From Gammaproteobacteria bacterium (lineage in GTDB: Bacteria > Pseudomonadota > Gammaproteobacteria > SZUA-152), in assembly GCA_024762755.1 (NCBI GenBank), contig JANTGX010000127.1:1-6390 (forward strand): a DNA stretch of 6,390 nucleotides, in the 5' to 3' direction. Below, piece by piece: positions 1-4,131 of this stretch (its first letter is position 1; each line of letters starts with the position of its first letter). The notes beneath the pieces are model-generated. The model was given only the letters and a program-made list of their open reading frames with translations. It did not search any database and was not told where the DNA came from. A program made the translations under genes and the position numbers.

Positions 1-1832
1 TCGCTATCGGTCCAGTCTGCCGGAGGACTCGGTTCACGCCCTTCCATGATCTCATCGATCTGTTTGCGATCGATGGTCTCGTATTTCATCAGGGCATCGG
101 CCATGAGATCCAGTTCCTTGCGGTGATTCTGCAGGATCTGCGCGGCGCGCGCGTAATTCCGATCGACGATCGCGCGGATCTCCTCATCGATGATATGCGC
201 CGTCTCGTCGGAGACATTCTTATGCTGGGCCACAGAATGCCCGAGAAACACCTCGCCATCCTCTTCGCTGTAGGTCAGCGGACCCAGTTTGTCCGACAGT
301 CCCCACTTGGTGACCATGTTGCGCGCAATCTCCGTCGCACGCTGAATGTCGTTGGACGCGCCTGTGGTGACATGCTCCTTGCCAAAGACCAACTCCTCGG
401 CAATACGGCCGCCAAACATGCTGGCGATCTGGCTCTCCAGCCTTTCCTTGGTGTAGCTGTACCTGTCCTCCTCGGGCAGGAACATGGTCACACCCAGGGC
501 TCGGCCGCGTGGGATGATGGAGACTTTGTATACCGGGTCATGGGACGGTACAACCAAGCCCACGATGGCATGGCCTGCCTCGTGATAGGCCGTCAGCCGC
601 TTTTCCTCTTCATTCATCACCATGGACTTGCGCTCGGCGCCCATCATGATCTTGTCCTTGGCCTTCTCGAAATCGGCCATGGTGACCACGGACTCATTGG
701 CGCGAGCAGCAAACAGGGCCGCTTCGTTCACCAGGTTGGCCAGGTCGGCACCGGAGAAGCCGGGTGTGCCACGTGCAATGATGCTGGGATCCACGTCGGG
801 TGCCACAGGCACTTTGCGCATGTGCACCTTGAGGATCTGCTCGCGGCCACGCACATCGGGCAGCGGTACGACGACCTGGCGGTCGAAACGCCCGGGCCGC
901 AGCAGGGCCGGATCGAGGACGTCCGGACGGTTGGTCGCAGCGATGACGATGACGCCTTCGTTGCCCTCAAAACCATCCATTTCCACCAGCAGCTGATTCA
1001 GCGTCTGCTCACGCTCGTCATGACCGCCACCCAGCCCGGCACCACGGTGCCGGCCAACGGCGTCGATCTCATCGATGAAAATGATACAGGGGGCATGTTT
1101 CTTGGCCTGCTCGAACATGTCGCGTACCCGGGAGGCACCCACGCCCACGAACATCTCGACGAAGTCGGAACCCGAGATGGTGAAGAAAGGCACCTTGGCC
1201 TCGCCGGCGATGGCCTTGGCGAGCAAGGTCTTGCCAGTACCGGGGGGTCCGACCATGAGTACGCCACGCGGGATCTTGCCGCCGAGCTTTTGAAACTTGC
1301 CGGGATCGCGCAGGAACTCGACCAACTCGGCCACCTCCTCCTTGGCCTCTTCGACGCCGGCGACATCCGCAAAAGTAACCTTTACCTGATCTTCGCTGAG
1401 CATGCGCGCCTTGCTCTTGCCGAAGGACATGGCACCCCGGCCACCCCCTCCGCCCTGCATCTGGCGCATAAAGAAGACCCAGACAGCGATCAGCAACAGC
1501 ATGGGGAACCAGGAGATGAAGACCTGCATCAAGAGGCCCTGCTGCTCGGGCGGTTTGGCCTCGATGACCACACCGTTGTTCAGCAGATCGGAGATGAGAC
1601 CGGGATCATCGGGGGTATAGGTGACAAAACGCTCCCCATTGGACGTCACACCACGGACGGTATGACCCATGATCTCCACTTTGGAGACCTCGCCCTGTTT
1701 CACCGCACTGATAAAGGTGGAATATTCCATGGGCTTGGCCGCTGTGGGGCGCGGTCCGAAATTATTGAAGACCGAAACCAGCACCACGGCGATCACGATC
1801 CACAGGATCAGATTTTTTGCTAAGTCGCTCAA
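1..1832 (-). CDS. ftsH: ATP-dependent zinc metalloprotease FtsH, 3' end outside window
   Basis: Membrane-anchored AAA+ protease that unfolds and degrades membrane proteins and short-lived cytoplasmic proteins (in E. coli sigma-32, LpxC and unassembled SecY) as a hexamer in the inner membrane. The 610 visible residues show a first membrane helix at about 8-24, a periplasmic domain, a second helix at about 104-122, Walker A GPPGTGKT (Lys201), pore motif with Phe228, Walker B IDEID (Asp254, Glu255), arginine fingers Arg312 and Arg315, and zinc site HEAGH (His417, Glu418, His421) with third ligand Asp495. All catalytic residues are intact. The gene runs off the left edge, so roughly the last 30 residues and the stop are not visible. 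I chose the TTG at 1832-1830: it gives (M)SDLAKNLILW, matching the longer described E. coli form MSDMAKN, no ATG lies in frame nearby, and GAGAGG sits nine bases upstream. The next in-frame stop upstream is at 1877-1875. Identity is certain; the start is likely. Confidence 0.97.
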   Translation of the reverse strand, partial: MSDLAKNLILWIVIAVVLVSVFNNFGPRPTAAKPMEYSTFISAVKQGEVSKVEIMGHTVRGVTSNGERFVTYTPDDPGLISDLLNNGVVIEAKPPEQQGLLMQVFISWFPMLLLIAVWVFFMRQMQGGGGGRGAMSFGKSKARMLSEDQVKVTFADVAGVEEAKEEVAELVEFLRDPGKFQKLGGKIPRGVLMVGPPGTGKTLLAKAIAGEAKVPFFTISGSDFVEMFVGVGASRVRDMFEQAKKHAPCIIFIDEIDAVGRHRGAGLGGGHDEREQTLNQLLVEMDGFEGNEGVIVIAATNRPDVLDPALLRPGRFDRQVVVPLPDVRGREQILKVHMRKVPVAPDVDPSIIARGTPGFSGADLANLVNEAALFAARANESVVTMADFEKAKDKIMMGAERKSMVMNEEEKRLTAYHEAGHAIVGLVVPSHDPVYKVSIIPRGRALGVTMFLPEEDRYSYTKERLESQIASMFGGRIAEELVFGKEHVTTGASNDIQRATEIARNMVTKWGLSDKLGPLTYSEEDGEVFLGHSVAQHKNVSDETAHIIDEEIRAIVDRNYARAAQILQNHRKELDLMADALMKYETIDRKQIDEIMEGREPSPPADWTDS

Positions 1833-1975
1833 ACTATAATGCCTCTCAAAAGATGGTTCATGGATCACATATCCCTACTAAAACGCTGACTTTGACCAGA
1901 AAACGGCGCTGAATCATGGAAATTCGCAGCCAGAGAACCTAGTTATCTCAATTCTGCCACAAAAACAAGAAAGCC
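1833..1975 (-). promoter_or_regulatory. rlmE-ftsH spacer, probable ftsH leader
   Basis: This is the only sizeable non-coding gap in the window, about 140 bases, and it is visibly richer in A and T than its flanks. Read on the minus strand it begins just after the rlmE stop. A weak candidate promoter is TTGTTT (1968-1963) and GATAAC (1947-1942), with a spacing of only 15 bases. An imperfect hairpin at 1931-1905 (GGC and GAAT arms with a mismatched middle) is followed by GTTTTCT, which could be a weak attenuator or processing site. No clear sigma-32 promoter or strong terminator is visible. The likely reading is that ftsH is co-transcribed with rlmE and may have an additional promoter here. The promoter parts are guesses; only the spacer itself is certain. 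Confidence 0.3.
1842..1847 (-). promoter_or_regulatory. Ribosome binding site for ftsH (supports TTG start)
   Basis: GAGAGG on the minus strand, nine bases before the TTG at 1832. No ATG or GTG in frame falls at a suitable distance downstream of it. A GTG at 1868-1866 is in frame but lies upstream of this site and lacks its own. The site therefore favours the TTG start, which also fits the family's N-terminus. Confidence 0.6.
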
Positions 1976-2608
1976 TCATGGCCGGCTGGCGGCGCGATAC
2001 CCTTGGGCCAGGAGATAGACTTCGCGTGATTTCGGGCGCGAGGCCTTGGGTTTGCGAATCACGACCTGGTCAAAGGCGCTGCGCACTTGGCGCAGGTATT
2101 CATCGAAACCCTCGCCCTGAAAAACTTTGACCAGAAATGTGCCGCCGGGTTTCAACACCGTTTTGGCATGGTCAAGGGCGAGCTCGGCAAGGTACATGGC
2201 ACGCGGCTGATCAACGGCCTTCAACCCACTGATGTTGGGGGCCATGTCCGACATTACAAGGTCGACTGGCCGATTTTCGAGTCGCGCCAATAGCGCGTTG
2301 TGGATGACCTCTTCGGTGAAATCGCCCTGGATGAAATCGACCCGGTCGATGGGGTCCATGGGCAGGATATCCAAGGCGATCACCGCCCCCTTGCGTCCCA
2401 CCAGTGGTACCGCGATCTGTGACCAACCGCCCGGGGCCGCGCCCAGATCCACCACCACCTGCCCAGGCTTGATAAACCGACTGCGCTCTTGCATCTCCAA
2501 CAATTTGAAGGCGGCACGAGAGCGGTAGCCGGCCTTCTGCGCTTCCTTAACATAGGGGTCGTCGAAGTGGCGTTTAAGCCAATTCTGACTGCTCTTGCTA
2601 CGCTTCAT
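1976..2608 (-). CDS. rlmE: 23S rRNA (uridine(2552)-2'-O)-methyltransferase RlmE (FtsJ/RrmJ)
   Basis: S-adenosylmethionine-dependent enzyme that methylates the 2'-hydroxyl of U2552 in the A-loop of 23S rRNA, a late step of 50S assembly in the cytoplasm. The 210 residues match the roughly 209 of E. coli RlmE end to end. The SAM-binding motif is VVDLGAAPGGWSQ (about 51-64). The catalytic tetrad is complete at Lys35, Asp121 (MSDMAPN), Lys161 (VKVFQGEGFDEYL) and Glu196 (SREVY). I chose the ATG at 2608, giving MKRSKSSQNWLKRHF as in the family, with GAGGT at 2617-2613 as the ribosome site. An in-frame ATG at 2683 would add 25 unrelated residues lying inside the upstream gene and is not credible. The start overlaps the end of the small membrane protein gene by 11 bases, so the two are probably translationally coupled. 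ftsH follows after about 140 bases; the rlmE-ftsH pair is a heat-shock operon in E. coli. Confidence 0.97.
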   Translation of the reverse strand: MKRSKSSQNWLKRHFDDPYVKEAQKAGYRSRAAFKLLEMQERSRFIKPGQVVVDLGAAPGGWSQIAVPLVGRKGAVIALDILPMDPIDRVDFIQGDFTEEVIHNALLARLENRPVDLVMSDMAPNISGLKAVDQPRAMYLAELALDHAKTVLKPGGTFLVKVFQGEGFDEYLRQVRSAFDQVVIRKPKASRPKSREVYLLAQGYRAASRP

Positions 2609-2876
2609 GGGTACCTCGATCACCCGAGACAGCCGCGCGCACAGTACGCCGCACGCGCCACACCAGCCAAAGGGCGGCGACAAGGCTGTAACCGCCCAGG
2701 ATCAGGAGCTGGCCGGCAAGATCGGCTGTGATAGAATCCACCGCCAGCCACAACAGGGCGCCGACGAATAGCGCAATTCCCAGCTCCAGCTTGACCCCGT
2801 TGAGCGGGCTCGGCTCGACCCCAAACCCCTTTTTAGGCCCTCGCCGGCCGTCTTCCTGCGAATACTCCTGACTCAT
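2598..2876 (-). CDS. Small two-helix membrane protein of unknown function
   Basis: I do not recognise this family. The 92 residues have a polar, charged N-terminus (about 1-29, including RRGPKK), a first hydrophobic helix at about 31-49, a short turn with Asp52, a second helix at about 53-73, and a basic tail (Arg74, 76, 77, 80, 87). The positive-inside rule puts both ends in the cytoplasm as a helical hairpin. AAGAGG lies four bases before the ATG, and the stop overlaps the rlmE start by 11 bases; both support a real, translated gene leading the rlmE-ftsH unit. The ATG is one base from the ATG of divergent yhbY, so its ribosome site and any promoter lie inside yhbY. A role linked to FtsH at the membrane is possible from position only; nothing in the sequence shows it. 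Confidence 0.75.
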   Translation of the reverse strand: MSQEYSQEDGRRGPKKGFGVEPSPLNGVKLELGIALFVGALLWLAVDSITADLAGQLLILGGYSLVAALWLVWRVRRTVRAAVSGDRGTHEA

Positions 2877-2877
2877 A

Positions 2878-3174
2878 ATGCCTCTTACTTCAAAACAGAA
2901 ACGTCACCTGCGCGGACTCGCGCACAAACTCAAACCGGTCGTCATGACGGGCAATTCGGGGCTCAGCGAGAGCGTGTTGGCCGAAATCGATGGCAGCCTG
3001 GAGCACCACGAGCTGATCAAGGTTCGTCTGGGCGGAATGGAACGAGACGGTCGCACCGCCGCAGCCAAGACTATCTGCGACAAGACCGGCAGCCATCTGG
3101 TCAACACCATCGGACACATCGCCATTTTCTACCGTCCCAGCAAGCAGCGCCTCATCACCCTGCCCAAAGACTGA
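2878..3174 (+). CDS. yhbY: Ribosome assembly RNA-binding protein YhbY (CRM domain)
   Basis: Small RNA-binding protein made of a single CRM domain, which binds 50S precursor particles in bacteria. The 98 residues align with E. coli YhbY (about 97) from first to last: LTSKQKRHLRGLAHKLKPVV at the start, the RNA-binding loop GNSG (25-28, the family GxxG), LEHHELIKVRL in the middle, and IAIFYRPSK near the end. The start at 2878 is fixed by this match although no ribosome binding site precedes it. It is the only plus-strand gene: its start is one base from the divergent small membrane gene and its stop is three bases from the stop of the DUF4149 gene. Its promoter must therefore lie within the neighbouring minus-strand gene; I see no convincing one. 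Its neighbour rlmE also acts on the 50S subunit, and this pairing is conserved in gammaproteobacteria. Confidence 0.95.
   Translation: MPLTSKQKRHLRGLAHKLKPVVMTGNSGLSESVLAEIDGSLEHHELIKVRLGGMERDGRTAAAKTICDKTGSHLVNTIGHIAIFYRPSKQRLITLPKD
2881..2886 (-). promoter_or_regulatory. Ribosome binding site of the two-helix protein, inside yhbY
   Basis: AAGAGG on the minus strand, four bases before the ATG at 2876. It overlaps the second and third codons of yhbY on the opposite strand, so these bases serve two genes. This favours the ATG at 2876; no other usable start exists before the first membrane helix. Confidence 0.6.
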
Positions 3175-3177
3175 CAC

Positions 3178-3630
3178 TCAACGGTTGGACCGCAGCCCTG
3201 CGGCCACCAACAACAGACCCAAGATACTGTTGACCAGGTAGAAGGCCGAAGAGACACCATGCAAGCGGCCGAATTCCACCGCCTGCAGGCTGCCCGCGGT
3301 GATCCCCTGAGCCTTGAGCGCCTGCATCTGAGGCTGAAGCACGAACAGACCGAGGCAGACGATGGCCAGCATGGACGCCAGCACCCAGGCACGCCACTCG
3401 CGCAGGGTTCCGCGCCCACACCGGGCCCAGAGCAAGACGAGCAGCACCAGGCCACAGACCAGGCCTAGCCAGGCGGTGCGGGTGAAGATCTCGCCGGCCA
3501 CGACACCGGCGAGTCGCCGGTCGTCCAGTGTAGCGAACAGGGTGGGCACCACGAGATAGCCGGCGACCCAAAGGCCACCGACCCAAAGTGTGAGCAAGAT
3601 CCGCTCGAGCGCGCTGGCCACGGCGTTCAT
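3178..3630 (-). CDS. DUF4149-type four-helix membrane protein
   Basis: Integral membrane protein of unknown function; I assign it to the DUF4149 family from its pattern and position, without a search. The 150 residues contain four hydrophobic helices at about 11-33, 53-68, 80-98 and 128-147. Features typical of the family are LTLWVGGLWVAGYLVVPTLF in the first helix, LQPQMQ after the third, and FGRLHGVS (120-127) before the fourth. The ATG at 3630 lies 21 bases after the greA stop, so it is likely the third gene of carB-greA; the ribosome site is weak (GACGGG region). Pseudomonas has, as I recall, an uncharacterised gene in the same place. The stop faces the yhbY stop with three bases between, leaving no room for a separate terminator. 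No catalytic motif is visible, so I give no function. Confidence 0.85.
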   Translation of the reverse strand: MNAVASALERILLTLWVGGLWVAGYLVVPTLFATLDDRRLAGVVAGEIFTRTAWLGLVCGLVLLVLLWARCGRGTLREWRAWVLASMLAIVCLGLFVLQPQMQALKAQGITAGSLQAVEFGRLHGVSSAFYLVNSILGLLLVAAGLRSNR

Positions 3631-3651
3631 CGCCCGTCGAACCCGCGCAGA

Positions 3652-4131
3652 TCAAACATAGCGCACGCCGACGATCTCGTATTCCTTGATGCCACCCGGG
3701 GCCTGGACCTCGGCGATATCGCCCTCCTCCTTGCCGATCAAGGCACGCGCGATGGGCGACGTGATGGAGATCTTGCCCTGGCCGATGTCCGCCTCGTCCT
3801 CACCGACGATCTGATAGGTCACTTCCTTACCCGTTTCTTCATCGATCAGGTCGACAGTGGCACCAAAGACGACCTTGCCACCGGGATTGAGGGTGGTGAC
3901 GTCGATGATCTGTGCATTGCCCAACTTGGCATTGATCTCGGCAATGCGGCCTTCGATAAAACTCTGCTGCTCACGCGCGGCATGGTATTCCGCGTTTTCC
4001 TTCAGATCGCCATGCTCACGCGCCTCGGCGATGGCGGCGATGACCTTGGGGCGTTCCACGGACTTTAGCTGCTGCAACTCTTTGCGCAGTTTTTCAGCTC
4101 CGTGCGCCGTGATCGGTACCTTGGTGCTCAT
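3652..4131 (-). CDS. greA: Transcription elongation factor GreA
   Basis: Binds RNA polymerase through the secondary channel and stimulates cleavage of the RNA 3' end in backtracked complexes, which restarts stalled polymerase. The 159 residues match E. coli GreA (158) throughout: an N-terminal coiled coil (about 1-75) with the tip motif HGDLKENAEY, whose acidic residues Asp42 and Glu45 correspond to E. coli Asp41 and Glu44 that hold the catalytic metal, followed by the C-terminal FKBP-like domain that docks on polymerase (ITSPIARALIGKEEGD and APGGIKEYEIVGVRYV). The ATG at 4131 overlaps the carB stop as ATGA, and GAGGAG at 4145-4140 gives a good ribosome site eight bases away. greA is therefore probably translated in step with carB. 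The acidic tip and length favour GreA over GreB. Confidence 0.97.
   Translation of the reverse strand: MSTKVPITAHGAEKLRKELQQLKSVERPKVIAAIAEAREHGDLKENAEYHAAREQQSFIEGRIAEINAKLGNAQIIDVTTLNPGGKVVFGATVDLIDEETGKEVTYQIVGEDEADIGQGKISITSPIARALIGKEEGDIAEVQAPGGIKEYEIVGVRYV

Noticed and set aside
123..1823. Long plus-strand open frame of 566 codons
   Set aside because: It lies wholly opposite ftsH, which carries every catalytic motif of its family. Its translation is low in recognisable domains and rich in His, Gly and Asp, as expected from the reverse of a GC-rich gene.
2608..2683. Upstream ATG that would lengthen rlmE by 25 residues
   Set aside because: The added residues do not resemble the family, lie inside the upstream gene, and the ATG at 2608 has a proper ribosome site and gives the usual length.
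2874..2879. CATAAT on the plus strand as a promoter of yhbY
   Set aside because: It overlaps the yhbY ATG, so transcription would begin after the start codon, and no -35 box stands at the right distance.
2890..2960. Heat-shock (sigma-32) promoter for the rlmE-ftsH unit inside yhbY
   Set aside because: E. coli precedent made me look for it, but I found no pair resembling the CTTGAA and CCCCAT boxes at the right spacing.
3155..3655. Minus-strand frame of 166 codons overlapping the DUF4149 gene
   Set aside because: It is arginine- and glycine-rich with no hydrophobic helix pattern, whereas the alternative frame at 3178-3630 gives four clean helices and family motifs.
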